Positions 35,771 through 47,675 of a DNA stretch of 64,000 bases are shown one piece after another (positions within the stretch are counted from its first letter, which is position 1; every line of letters begins with the position of its first letter). Position numbers and translations under genes: made by a program. The notes beneath the pieces are model-generated. The model searched no databases and was not told where the DNA came from. It saw only the letters and a list, made by a program, of their open reading frames with translations. This DNA comes from Stenopsyche tienmushanensis (taxonomy: Eukaryota; Arthropoda; Insecta; Trichoptera; Stenopsychidae): the NCBI GenBank assembly GCA_008973525.1, contig WACJ01000227.1, forward strand, positions 186,001 through 250,000, read 5' to 3'.

Positions 35771-36764
35771 CGTTTAAAACTTTTCGATATCCATACTGGT
35801 GATGGAATACAAAATAAAGGCACTAAATATACGTTTATATGCGCGACGTTAAACGATTGCATGAAACGCGCGGGTAGTGTTCCCGCATGTAATGTGTTAA
35901 TTAAAGGCAAATCTAAAAAATATTGTTAATTTTATGGGAAATTATTATAAATACGTATTCTATAATATTGCGTAGATTTATTTTAGATTATTTAATTTGA
36001 ATTGTTTTTTTTTTTTTTTGGGTGTAAAAATATATTTTACATATGTAAGCATTTATATGAGATGTTATGGCAACACTGTTAATAAATGACATTTTTAAGG
36101 GCGGGCGGCGGTTATTTGACGTTTGTATATTTATTTACGTTATTATTATGTAAAAAAAGTGCCTACCTTCACAGTTCCAATGTTGAGTTGATGGTAAATG
36201 CAAAAAGACTTCTCGCAAGGTTATCGACCCAATGACGCCAATACTGCGTTCCTGATAACAACTGCAGCTTTTTATAAGATCGGGATAAATGACAGCGCAC
36301 TTTAAAAAGTTGTCTTATCAGAATGAATCGTATGTTTCAGCGTTATACGATAATTATTACGTGCGAGGAATGATTTAGACGTGATTAGCTATACACACCC
36401 CAAATACGAAGCAATATTATTCGCTGGCTTTTAGTTATGCAGTTGGCCGCAGGACGGCGCTGATGAGATGTGCCAAAATTTAAAAAAATATATTGACGTA
36501 TAATTTAAATATCGTAAACTTTCGTTTTGATAGTTTTAGTTCAAGTGGTTTTTAAACAATTACATTTTTAACAAAATGTACATATACTAATTTTTCCATA
36601 CTTACGATTGACTTCTTCCCATTATGTACTACAATAATGATAAAATATATTAAAGAAAACGATACTACTTCTTTAATATGAGATATATAAAATATATTAT
36701 AATAAGCTTTGTAAAATTTATTGGAAATTTTTATATTATAATCTGTTAGCCACCCGTCAGAGAA

Positions 36765-37110
36765 CAGACACAAGAACAGCACGCATTAGTTCGAAGTTAG
36801 GAGATAAACCGATATTGTATTTACAAAACATTAATCTTTCATTTATTCCTTCTGAATTTTTCTACAAATCAATCGATCCCAGCTGTTGCTATTACCCAGA
36901 AACACTTGGAGCAAGCATCTGTTCCATTGTTCATGGAATTCTGGAATCTCATACAATATCAATTGAGTGCAAGACATGTTGCATTTTTTTAATGCCTTGT
37001 ACCCTATTATACCTATCATTCAATACAAATCGGACATTTCGAGGGTTTCGGCAGCATAAAAATGTGTTTTCATAATTAAAATGTATAATATATTAGCTAC
37101 ATTTTAAATC
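36765..37110 (+). mobile_element. hAT-like element 3' fragment
   Basis: Matches 58565-58925 for about 330 bp (shared words GATCTTTCATTT-like start, GGAATTCTGGAATCTCATAC, CATAAAAATGTGTTTTCATA). At 58 kb this sequence directly follows a hAT transposase frame, so this copy is the 3' end of the same family. Confidence 0.6.
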
Positions 37111-37141
37111 ACGAATTCTTAAGATGTCTCGACACAAAATC

Positions 37142-37480
37142 CCTACTGAAGGCAGCTTTATAGTTTGGTGGAGCTGTTTGTGAATGGTCCGGTGTTGCTC
37201 CAAATGCGTACTACACAAGTGAGGGTTAGGTGAATAATTGATTTGTAGAGGAGCAGTCTATTGACCGTCAATAGGGCGCTGCATTGCAGGGAAATTAAGC
37301 CAAGCGCCCCCACAGCTGCCAGTGCTCCTAACTTGTGCTTTAAAATCCGGAATCGTTCCAATATATTTGACTTGACTCTGTCACTCGGGACTATATCCCT
37401 GCACGAGCGAATATGTATCATGGTGATTGTGCCTTATTGAAAACAGAATCGCTTCGGTTTTGTCTGTGTTCAGCTTGAAT
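37142..37480 (-). mobile_element. Jockey-like LINE reverse transcriptase C-terminal fragment
   Basis: Minus strand text NTDKTEAILF (near 37460), then LLTVNRLLLYKSIIHLTLTC and IWSNTGPF correspond to the K(T)E..F, NKLLLYKSIIRPVLTYA and VWS blocks downstream of the LINE catalytic core. Frameshifts are present. Confidence 0.7.
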
Positions 37481-38022
37481 TTCCATTTACTGTAATATTT
37501 TTGGGCTGTGCAAAAATATAATAAATGCAACTAGAAACACTAAAATCACAGCAATAAACTCTATACAATAAAAGCTATTAAAACCTTAACAATGTGATGA
37601 AATGTTAATTTTGTTCAAGATACAAGATAAAAAACAAGATCTAGAGATAGAGTTTGCAGCAGTCATGTATAAATAGTTTTTATCAGACTTGATACAACAT
37701 AACTCGGGCTATTTCTAAATTAGTTTTTTAGGAAAGTAAAACAAATATACTGATATAATTTAAATGTTTATAATACTTTACAGGCTATTTTAATTAAAGA
37801 TTTGGATAAAAAAATCTGATATGTACAATGGAAAATAAATATCTTATAATTGAAATTATAAACGTTGGGATTTTCCCGTCTATTTTCTACTATCTCAAAT
37901 TAAAATCTTAAATACTGATCATAATTTCAGATAGAGCAAAATTTATTTAGTGTTTTTAATTAAATTTTTGCAAAATAATATTACACGTTTGGCTTAAAAT
38001 ACGCATTTATTTCAAATAATAA

Positions 38023-39469
38023 TTAGATTAATTCCTTGTCTACTACATCTATCATGGTTCCTGCTAATCTTAATCTGCCCGCCTTTGTTTCAATAGGTTC
38101 GGTTTTCCAAATATCGGCAATGTTGACGACTTCATCACCCTGCAATATTAAGTTACATTAGAGGGGTACAATAATAAAATGAATTTAAGAACACATTTGA
38201 ATAACTCACTTGAACAGAATTTACATCAAACGCGTTATCTGCGTCTAAAATCAGCACTGGGATTGCTTCAAAGCTGAAAGCAGCGCCGAAGAACGAATAT
38301 TTCTTTATTTCTTCCATATACAAACTCCACGGATAGACTTTATCAGGATCGGTGCCCAACTCCTTTATATGTATGAATAGCATATTATAGTAATATTTCA
38401 ACATTGAATCGTAATATTCTTTTCTCATTTTTGGGGTTGTGCATGAAAAAATTATGATCGATAAATCTAAAATGGGCGAAGCACACCTCGCGAATTGAAA
38501 GTCGATTATCTTGGCGTAAAGCGGAAAACTCTTGTCGGTTGTATACTTGAATAAAATATTCGAAGTCCACTGAATCGCCTTGTGAGAATACGGCTGTATT
38601 TCCATTTTCAGTTGCCGCATCACTCATTCTAAAATACGTTTCATCCGTTGCAAATTCTTTTACTTTCTTTTCGTAAATAGTATTTGGATATTCTTTTGAG
38701 ACGGCGTCTATTGTGCAGATACATGTCCGCCTCCAGAAGCCTTTATACCAATCCCAATGATTCGGATGGCAGTACGTTTCTGATATTTTTGTTTTTAATT
38801 CTTCAAATTTATCTGGATGTTGATCTTTGTATGCGAAAGATAACGCGTGTAATTTTGCAAAAGATTCTATAGCCGTCTGACAATGAGCATAGTCGAGTCC
38901 TTCTTGCCGGACTGCAGCCTTGAAGCCGTCATGGCTCAAATCTTCTAGAGCAAGAAAATCGTTTTCACCGTCTGTAACAGCAGCAAATAGTTTGGGATAA
39001 CTGTCAAACGGATTTATGATGGATTTTTTCGATTGGAATTCTAAGAGCTCGGGCAGAATATGTTGATAAAAATTGATCTCGTTCTTGAAAAACTCTTGTG
39101 ATCGGAATGTTTTTCGTCTTCCTATGCTTTTGGGAAACGCTTTGATGATTAATTGTACGTGCGATGTTTTGATTCTATTCGGTTCTGGAACTGGCGGCTT
39201 GCAATATATTGTCACTCTATAAACATCGCTTAAATAGGAGTCTCCCTTTCCCGATCCTTCGCCGAACTAAAATTATACAAATTTATTGATATTAAATAAA
39301 CACGTCGGAAGAGAAAAATTAAAAATCCATTAATAAATGTGCTTTGTGTGCTTACATAGTGTTGTCTATATCGAAGATCACAACCGAACCACTTAAATAA
39401 ATGTTGATTGATATATTCTTCTGTTAAATGCTTGGATATTTCAAGAAGCTCATTTATATCACTAGACAT
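38023..39469 (-). pseudogene. EcKL copy 7, frameshift and His-to-Gln catalytic loop
   Basis: Exons 39356-39469 (MSSDINELLEISKHLTEEYI...), 38210-39266 and 38023-38139 with good splice sites. Exon 2 is 1,057 bp: one extra base within the catalytic loop codons near 38570 (GGCGATTCAGTGG where the family has a TCNTGG reading). The loop itself reads SQGDS instead of SHGDS, so the conserved catalytic-loop His is replaced by Gln; this does not depend on the inserted base. The C-terminal exon is diverged (ends VDKELI instead of DNGYI). It is the most distant member and the most upstream in the array. The lesion plus altered loop suggest a pseudogene or a non-catalytic copy. Confidence 0.65.
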
Positions 39470-40377
39470 TTTAGCTGAAAAAATATATTTGATTGTTAAA
39501 AAATGAAGCAAAAGAAAATTATTTCAGTGATGTTTTTTATAGGTTAGGAAATGTGATAAATGTAGGATAAGCGAATAAGTTATATATGAGATATTTATGA
39601 CAAAAATTAAAGAGTCACAAATTATTCTTACCTTAGAAGTAATAAAGATTGATTATGCAATTTTTTATAAGTAAATTATACGTCAGTATGATAACAAACA
39701 ATCGACATACACTGAGTACAACTGTCAAATCAACGTGTTTTTTTGATAATACTGTTTGAGACCACCTTCGCTAGGGGCGCTGCATGCGTTTCGCCCATGT
39801 TGGCATTGAATTAAATAAAAATTTAAGCCTCAAAAGACAGAGGGCATTAATATTTGCTTAGTTTTATATTTATTATTAATTATTCTATTTCAATAATTTA
39901 ATAATTTATTTTATCGATACAATTAAATAAAGCTGTATTTTTCAACGGGACGAATATATTGCAGTTAAGACCATTTTATTTAAATTTTTATTGAACCAAA
40001 TGATTTAATTTGACACTTTTGAGCATAACAAATTTTAAAACGTCCTTAAATTATGTCGAAATTACAAAGCATAATATTATCAATCAGTATATTATTATTA
40101 GCGCTTTGGTGACAAGTTATGGATTATAAGAATGCAAAGATGAATCATTTCATTCATATTTTTTAATAAATGTGAATGAAATTAAATTAATTGATGCCCA
40201 TTTATGCAAAAGAGGATGCGCTTATTGATTACATTCTTATGTCTCTCAATATGGCAACTCTTATTTTGTTCGTTCAGATGTTGCTTCACACAAAAAGAAT
40301 CGTGTAAATACGACTTGCTAACAAAAAATAGTCCTTCAAATATTGAAATGGTCCCACGACTTTCATCTCCGAGCTTA

Positions 40378-40662
40378 TTAACACTTCCTCGAGATGAAAG
40401 ACCTTGATTGTATCCGCCGATTGAATTTAATTCGATTATACAGATGCATTCCGTTTAAAATGAAATCAGCCCGGCGATCCAATATTTTGGTCTCGACCGA
40501 GACGGAATATGGAATCGATGATGCAAATGATGATGGACGATCATCAATAATTTCGTATGCATAATTTTGCCCAAGCAATGAAATGTTTTGCAATTTATCC
40601 CACGTTTTAAGATATGTATAAGGTATAGGGTGATTACAAAACAAAGCTTTTAAATGGCTCAT
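40378..40662 (-). CDS. Unrecognised small open frame
   Basis: A 94-codon minus-strand frame with less A/T-biased codon use than its surroundings, ATG at 40660-40662. The product is mostly hydrophilic and basic at the end (RRIQSRSFISRKC), with no signal peptide, membrane segment or known motif. No splice partner is obvious. It may be a remnant of a mobile element; reported because its composition differs from the spacer. Confidence 0.2.
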   Translation of the reverse strand: MSHLKALFCNHPIPYTYLKTWDKLQNISLLGQNYAYEIIDDRPSSFASSIPYSVSVETKILDRRADFILNGMHLYNRIKFNRRIQSRSFISRKC

Positions 40663-40839
40663 CGTGTGGGCAGCGTTAAAAATATAATTTTACAGATTCA
40701 TTGCGGCGCCTTATACGACGGATGCTGCTAATTATATTCTTGATGTTAATTTCAGTTTGAATATTTAAAAAAATCATTGTCTGGATGTGTTCAAAAATAA
40801 CCTTCTAAGACAAAAATATTTTTCATCAGCTGATTGTGG

Positions 40840-40960
40840 GCCAGGCAAGATTTGCTAAAGATCCAGAGGTAGAGGAAGCTTTGTACATATATGTGGTTTC
40901 TTCAGGAAAGAAACAGGTATACATATTGTTTTACAAGGAGGTTCGAAAATTGTTATTATT
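40840..40960 (+). mobile_element. Short pogo/Tigger fragment
   Basis: Shares GTGGGCCAGGCAAGA-like start, GAGGAAGCTTTGTACATAT and TTCTTCAGGAAAGAAACAGG with the HTH region of the element at 17172-18132. Confidence 0.6.
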
Positions 40961-41222
40961 GTCCGCAACGTTGAAAGCTCGGTAGACTGTAGCTTTCTTG
41001 ATTTACATCGTATAAACACTGACTGAAATAAAAATTAGCTTTGTAGAAATGGGTGCAAAATTTCGGTCGCTGCCTCCAGTACTATTAGACTTTGGATATT
41101 CGACAAAAACATTTCTTACGTCATCATTCAAGAAGACATAACACTACCAATTAGCTGTCGGTAACCAATATAATAAATTTTTGAAAGGACGTGCATTTGT
41201 AAATTTGTTTCAGAACAAAGTA

Positions 41223-42172
41223 TTAGGTTGGGGAATAAGTTCGTAGCGTTTTTCCACCAAAAATCGCCCGATTTGGTATCGAAGAATATGTTTAGGCAGT
41301 TTTTAAGATCGTCTTCATTGTTGAAGGTAACGCCTATTATATGATTCGACAGGGAGCGGAAAAGATGGTAATCCGTCGGTGCAAGGTCTGGAGAACAAGA
41401 CGAATGCTGAAGAACCTCCTATTCGAGCTCTTGGAGTGGATGGATGGAGGGCAGGTTTGACTCTCGGCTTTGGCGTATCTCATGGAGCCACCAATTCCTT
41501 TCTTTGCTTCATGTCTATGTATAGGCACCATTTCTCAAAATCCCGTGATGATTCGGTACAAAAGGCGCCGTTTATGACCGTGCGTTGCTCGATGGCAGGC
41601 GAGATGTTGAGAAGCAATTTGAAGGCGATTTTCTTTGTTGTTTTCGTTAAGCTCGTGAGGCATCCAGGCTCCCAATTTCATTCAATGAAGGTGATTGAGA
41701 ATCTTTTTATGATCGCAACTCATTTTTTCGGCCAATTCACGTATTGTTTGGTGACCGTCCTTCTTCAAAAGTGCTTTAAGACGCTCTTTGTCGAATTCAG
41801 AAGGTCTTTCGCTATGGGGCGTATCTTCAACATAAAAATCGCCATTTTTGAACGTTGCAAACCATTTCCATGCTGTAGACTCACTTATGACACCTTCTCC
41901 GTATACGTTGCAAATGTTCTGGGCTGCTTCAGCAGCTTTTTGACCTCGATGAAAAGCGAAGAAAAGTGGGTGTCGAAAATGTTGCTTTTTACCTCCTGGT
42001 TATTCCATTTTTAAGACTCAAACGTTATAAAAATTTAAATTATTCAATAAGATGATTAACACAGATTTGTAGAACAGAACGAGCTCTATCAAATGATTAT
42101 TTTACACTTTGACAAAAAACAAAAAAAATGTTCTAAAACAAAATAATATCTACGAACTTATTCCCCAATCTG
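41223..42172 (-). mobile_element. Decayed mariner element, copy B
   Basis: Ends match copy A (AGGTTGGGGAATAAGTTCGT and its complement), preceded by TA at 41221-41222. The transposase reads on the minus strand: an N-terminal HTH region (STAWKWFATFKNGDF, SEFDKERLKALLKKDG), then stops, then KWCLYIDMKQRKELV near 41510. About 270 bp including the catalytic middle is missing or scrambled, and there are several stops. The plus-strand frame at 41379-42014 is its antisense shadow. Together with copy A it covers different transposase segments. Confidence 0.85.
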
Positions 42173-44287
42173 ATGCAAAATAGGTAAAATACACATTTTT
42201 TATGGCAGTCCCGCCCGTTAAATCGTTTTTAACAGACTTGGTGTGATCCAACGAATCTAAAAGGTTAGAAATCTCTGATTTAAAGCCACTAACGATTTAC
42301 CTGAATATATTAATAAGATAATGGTGACGGATCAGTGTCCCGCATATGTAAGCTTCAAATGTTATCACGAACTTTTATTGTCCGACTTCGATGCTTCCTG
42401 TCATGCTATATATGCGTCCTCAAAGACTATTGTTTGCCATAATTACATTGCATTTGGTTTGTTATATCAAAACATTTATAATAACGAAGGGCGCAGTAAG
42501 AAGCCATAGTCCGATGCGAATACCAGTTTTGAAAATTCCTAGAAGGTCATCCTGGTAGGCCTGCTCTCCTGCGGACGATTCAGCAATTTAATATTCAGCC
42601 TCAATGAAATGCAGAAGTCGTTAGTCGAGGAATAAATTAACCGTTTGAAAGCGACGTGTCAAAGAACGGAGCGGATCGCATAACATGCTGAGGACGCCGT
42701 CTTTCATTCCAACTCTTGAGGATGCATTTTGTTCGATTATATTTGAGTGCTCATTTTGTAATGAAAAAATGTTAACGAGATGTCGACTCTTACTTTTGTC
42801 GGAACCTTTGGGCAATCAAACTGGTTTCATTTTAAGTTAATTTCTCTCTCAGTAGCATTTGCCTCTGTCGATTTATGCACTTTACCTCCACCGCCATGAA
42901 TTGCCAACCAGTTAATCTATGTGTAACAAAATATACACTGGAATAGGATAAATCATTTATTAAGAATGTGAACAATAGCTAAAATCTTTAAACGAAAGCA
43001 GATATATGTTATTACGAAGACTTATCTCTTCCGATCATTATAGTTCCTCTTTTCCATCAATTATGCCAGATATTGGTGTAATGACCAATTGTTGGTATAG
43101 AGCAGGGATGGTCAATCTTTTATTCATATCGTCCACTTTTTTTAAAAATATTTGTTGTAAAAACACACAATATTCGGTCATTTATTCAAGTAAACATAAA
43201 CAATATACATGAAATCGGTTCGTTATATCATTCACATCATTATTAATCGATAAATTTGGGTTAATGATCTATACAATCGTACAATGTACGCAAGATACCC
43301 TCTCCGTCTCTGTCTCACATTCACAATTTCTGACCTGCAAGATACTCCATCCGTCTCTGTCTATCTCTAAGCTCAACGCATAAGAATGCTTTTTATGAGT
43401 TACTGGAATTCGGACACAACATTGTGTCTTACATTTTTAAGGGGTTAACGCAACTGGAAAGTATCAGTAAAACAGCACAATTTCAAGCAATATTATATTC
43501 TCTCTTTATGTATTATTCTTTTAAATTAATGATTAATGAGATTCTTCAGGATGATTCTGCATAATTAGATATTTGATATCTGGTTAATTTTTTTAAGGAA
43601 CCAACGAAGGTCTCCTTCTTTAAAAGAAGAAATTTATATTAGCTTTCTACATATTTGCAGTAAATGTATGTTTCAATCAGTCAAATACCTTTAAGTATAA
43701 AATATCTTAAAATTATTTTCACATATTCAATTTAAATTCATTCAAGTGGTTACTGAATCTTTCAATCTTCTCTGAATTTAAATCGCCTTTTACAAATGTA
43801 ACACCAAGACAAAACGTATGGTGGTGCAGTCGCGTATTTGCGAGCGAATTACAGTGATTCAGAAAGAACACTCTTGCACATTGAGCTCTGAGAGAGACGG
43901 ATTATAAGTGGCGGACAAACAAATATAGCATCTAAGATTTTGATGATTTTAAATTAGCTCTACTACTCAAAGGCTTAAACGCCTACTAGTGGGCGGTAGG
44001 GACCAGGTTGCCTACAGGTGATATAATCGATTATTATAAAGATTCGGATTTTAATTCAGATTGTGATTTTCTTTCCACTTTACCAACCAATTTGGAAGAT
44101 CGGAAGTATGGATATTTACGATCGATTGTCTCGATCCATGTTTAGCCCGATTTCCTGTTTCTGAAAAAATAAGCCTGAGATGATTCACAAAGTAAGAAAG
44201 CAAGGACCTGCCTAAGTCATAATTTAGGCCAAATTGATCACCGAAAGTCGCTTTCTGTTTACTTATTTTGATGCAAAGTGTTAATGT
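42173..44287. other. Spacer with unassigned, less A/T-rich patches
   Basis: 42300-42830 has mixed composition and a broken minus-strand frame (42621-42815) but no domain I recognise. Near 43280-43375 a ~55-bp imperfect tandem duplication (CAAGATACYCYMTCCGTCTC pattern) is visible. Confidence 0.35.
43960..44030 (+). repeat. Short dispersed repeat, inverted match near 53335-53420
   Basis: CTAGTGGGCGGTAGGGACCA here is matched by its complement at about 53338-53358, with the AAGGCTTAAAC / GTTTAAGCTTT flank also paired. No coding capacity. Confidence 0.5.
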
Positions 44288-44291
44288 TTAA

Positions 44292-44526
44292 CACATCTTT
44301 TGTGGGAAACTTGGATCTGCCGCGTGCGGGAAGCTGTTATCTCATTTTACTGTAATCACGATCCTGTTTATTTCAATATATTGATATATTTGGGCGACAT
44401 TTTTGAAATCAAAATCAAGTTCCCATATAAAATATTTTATTCGAAAGTGCCGAATCGCGCGGAAAAGACGCGGAGATGCCCGCTACAAGTATAAGTTTTG
44501 ATTGAACTAACCCCGCATAAAATGTG
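44292..44526. mobile_element. piggyBac-like MITE, copy B
   Basis: Preceded by TTAA (44288-44291) and followed by TTGA (44527-44530, one change). Ends CACATCTTTTGTGGG and complement of CACATTTTATGCGGGG. Homologous to copy A in EcKL-2. Confidence 0.7.
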
Positions 44527-45378
44527 TTGAGTAATTTGGTCGCAAACCTTAGATAGTCCTATAAGATTTGTGGTCTTGCGCATAGCTGATATCTCCCAGT
44601 GTCCTAAAAAAATTATCCTCCTTTGATTGTGACGTCTTTTTTGAACGAGTATTTGTGAAGAATTTATGAAAGCTATTTGAGTTTATTAATGGGTGTTTGG
44701 TCTATTCATAAACCTTAGTAAATGTGGCAATAAATCAAATAATATCCACAAACCGACAGTTTACCATCGTAAGTTTAGCATACCTGACGGGTTTATTCGT
44801 TCTCCGTTATGAAATGTGTGACTATGATTCAATTATTCGCGGAACGATTTAAAATACACATTTGTTGCGGATGTTGTGCAATTTGATCGTGTGTTATTTT
44901 TCCCAAAGAAATGCCATTGCAATTGGACATACTGCCGTGCAGTTTAGAAATGGGGAATGATTAATTAGCGGCGTTGAGAAAAATGTTGCATTCATTATAT
45001 TAAAATATATGCATTTATAAAACGCGAATTTGAGCGAAATGCAACTGACAATGGCTTGCAATTCAAAGAAGATCGATACAAAAGCAACAAAAAATTATGA
45101 CTTACTTGGATTTACAAAAATATCTAACACTTACGGTACCAGCGTTTCATTTTATACCCAACTATACCAAATGGCCGCTTAGGAAAACAATGATTTTTCG
45201 GAATGGATTGTCAATTTCTTGTAAAATATAATGTGCAACTTTAAAATAATACAATAATCAAACAATTAATCTTGTATTCAGAATGTCTTTTTCTTTTTGG
45301 AGAAATTCGTGATAGAACTTGGCAAGCTCTTCTGCTAATTGTAATAGAAATTCTTGTCTTGATATCGTTTGTTCGCGT

Positions 45379-46595
45379 CAGTGGCGTAGCTAGGTAACCA
45401 AGGGCCCTGGGGCAAATTAAAAAATGGGGCCCCACTGCTATGTAAACTGATTAGGTTTTATCAAATAAAAATATGAAATATACAAATACTTTAAAAATGC
45501 TAAGCTACTTAACGCTTTCGCGCGCGCACATCGTCAATCCCTTCGTCGCTACAGCACATGAGTGCAAATAAACCTCGCTCAACCTAAACCTCGCGCCGGA
45601 TTAGTCCTATGCCTACCGCGCTCCCAGACACAAAAACAAACCATATACAAAACATGGATCCAAAACATAGAGGAAGGTTATTTGACAACGAACCTAGAGG
45701 AACCAAAATTGATGCCAGTGTACTTAAATTGATGAATCCATTTCTCCACAAAGGTCATCATGTTTTTATGGAAATTTTTTATAATAATATATCATTATCT
45801 ACTAAATTAGTAGAAAAAAATACGCATACAACAGGGACATTACGTGCAAATAGAAAAGGAAATCCAGTAGAAATAACAAAGAAGAAAGAAGGAGAACACA
45901 TATGGTTAAGAAAAAATAATATATACAAAATGGCACGATACTAGAGATGTATAAAGCATCACAACCAAATATCACTCGCAACTCATCGAAAAAACGAATA
46001 GTTATGAAGTCGTAAAAAGCCCATTCAAATTGTAATTGTGTGTATTAGCGATTACAATGGTTGAAAATCACTGAAAAGTGTAAAGAATACATTAAAAAAA
46101 ACGTGTAGACCGATTTACTTGATGATAAATGTTTCGACGGCAATAAAAGTTCGGTCTTATCGCTGGAATGTTATCACCAAAAACGATTAGTGAAGTGAAG
46201 AGGCAAACACGAGAGAGAATAACTGACTCATTGTGTGTTCTGGCGATGGCTTAAGCACTAATACGTATTCATGAATGTCGTCGGCAGTCGGATTCACGGA
46301 AACGAGCTAAAATGACGATGCCGCGCGCGAAAGCGTTAAGCTCTTTTTTGTGATTGACAATACTGCCAACCTACAGAAAGAATTTAGGGGAATTCCCTAG
46401 TCATAACTTATGAATTTCTCTCAACTGAGTTGTCATGATTAAAGTGGGGTTGCAACCTGTCAAATGTATTTTGAAAATGGGAGAAATTTCCAAAAGTTCA
46501 GTTCGATCGAGATTTCTGGTAAGGATTCCAGGGCCCCCTGAGCTTGAGGGCCCCGGGGCACTGCCCCGCCTAGCCCCTTGGTAGCTACGCCACTG
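45379..46595. mobile_element. hAT-like element with 8-bp target duplication
   Basis: Starts CAGTGGCGTAGCTAGG and ends with the complement (TAGCTACGCCACTG). It is flanked by perfect direct repeats GTTCGCGT at 45371-45378 and 46596-46603, the 8-bp duplication typical of hAT. Both arms hold runs of GGGCCC. No hAT transposase frame of its own; it hosts a nested piggyBac-like element. Confidence 0.88.
45513..46335 (+). mobile_element. Nested piggyBac-like element with transposase fragment
   Basis: Flanked by TTAA at 45509-45512 and 46336-46339. Inverted ends CGCTTTCGCGCGCG...CATCGTC on both sides. The plus-strand frame 45609-45944 includes LMNPFLHKGHHVFMEIFYNN and GTLRANRKGNPVEITKKKEG, matching the conserved KGH.VFMDNFY and GT.R.NRKG.P blocks of piggyBac transposases; the family Asp before NFY is replaced (MEIFY). 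The rest of the transposase is missing, so it is non-autonomous. Confidence 0.88.
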
Positions 46596-46603
46596 GTTCG
46601 CGT

Positions 46604-47675
46604 ATTTCATTATAAAGGATCCATGTATTGATCAAATTTATGTCGGACTTGTAACTATTTTGACTATCCTAAATAATTATGTTCCATACATTTGAAGTTT
46701 GTCTGTTTTTAGACACAAATCGGAGAAATTTAAAAATCCTTTTGAAAGTATTCCTGCTCATAGAAAGCAGGCCCCTATTTCGAATTCCATAGATATGAAA
46801 TAGTTAAATCAGTTAGTTGATAGGCAACATATGCATATATAATTGTAAGAAAGGAGTATTTCAATTCCAGAACTAATGTCTCAGGCAGAAAAATATATAA
46901 TATGTATATAAAGATAATCCAGCGGTCAAATGACCGCTCACGGTACATGTGATGGAAGAAATTGAAAATAATTTAGATATAGTTAGATTAACAAAAGGAT
47001 AAATAATATATGCAAAATTTTAAATTAAATGTTGAAATCGGTTATTTGATCGCGCTCGGCATGTTTAGTGTTAAATGTGGCAACTGACCGTTACTTAAAT
47101 ATGATTTGATGTTGGGTCAGTAGTTGCATTTTGAGAAATCGTCGAGAGATGTAAATAAGTCTGTAGATCTAGATCGAAGACAGGAAGAGCATGATTATTG
47201 GTGGACCTAGCGCATCAATGTTGCTCTGATGATGTCCTGGAACAGGGCCACCAAACTTTTTGAGAAACGCAGATGCAGTTGAACTTATAGCCATAAAATC
47301 TTTCACTCCTTAAAGGCTCAATATCAATGGGGTTTTAAAATGATATATATTCAAAAAAATATGATATTCATATATTAGGTTATCCCGAAAGAAATCCATT
47401 ATTTATTTTTTTCATTTTTCCATACAAATCAATATAAAATATAATGGAACTTTTTATTTTTTTGCTTTTTGGGTAGTAATCAGATGGTGTTCAATTTGGC
47501 AAATGAGTATGCGATAGAATTTCTCAGTTTAGTTTATTTTTCACAAAAAACACTTCTTTTTACAGACATTTTTTTAAAAAAAATCAACAGTGGTCATCTT
47601 TGTTGTGTAACTGAATCGATTTTGGGATATATTGGTCAGAAAACAATGTAAAAACTGTTCTTATCATATACCAAA
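46604..47675. other. Spacer, nothing firm
   Basis: 47155-47290 looks like a possible LINE tail, too decayed to name. The rest is A/T-rich. Confidence 0.35.

Larger units (their letters stand above)
33882..35896. mobile_element. piggyBac-like element carrying nested insertions, copy D
   Basis: Flanked by TTAA (33878-33881 and 35897-35900) with ends CACATTACGAGCGG and complement of CACATTACATGCGGG. The right end extends with ACCCGCGCGTTTC, resembling the CGCGCG block near the left end of copy C. Inside lie a mariner MITE (34087-34521) and a LINE fragment split by a Helitron. Pairing of these two ends is inferred from the TTAA and repeat match over 2 kb. Confidence 0.5.

Noticed and set aside
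15084..39469. EcKL array as a polycistronic operon
   Set aside because: At least four copies have their own promoter motif, with copies 1 and 2 also showing a leader exon, and copies are separated by transposon-filled spacers.
41379..42014. 211-codon plus-strand frame
   Set aside because: Antisense of the mariner transposase in copy B.
47155..47290. Possible LINE 3' tail
   Set aside because: Only a vague resemblance, too short and mutated to support a call.
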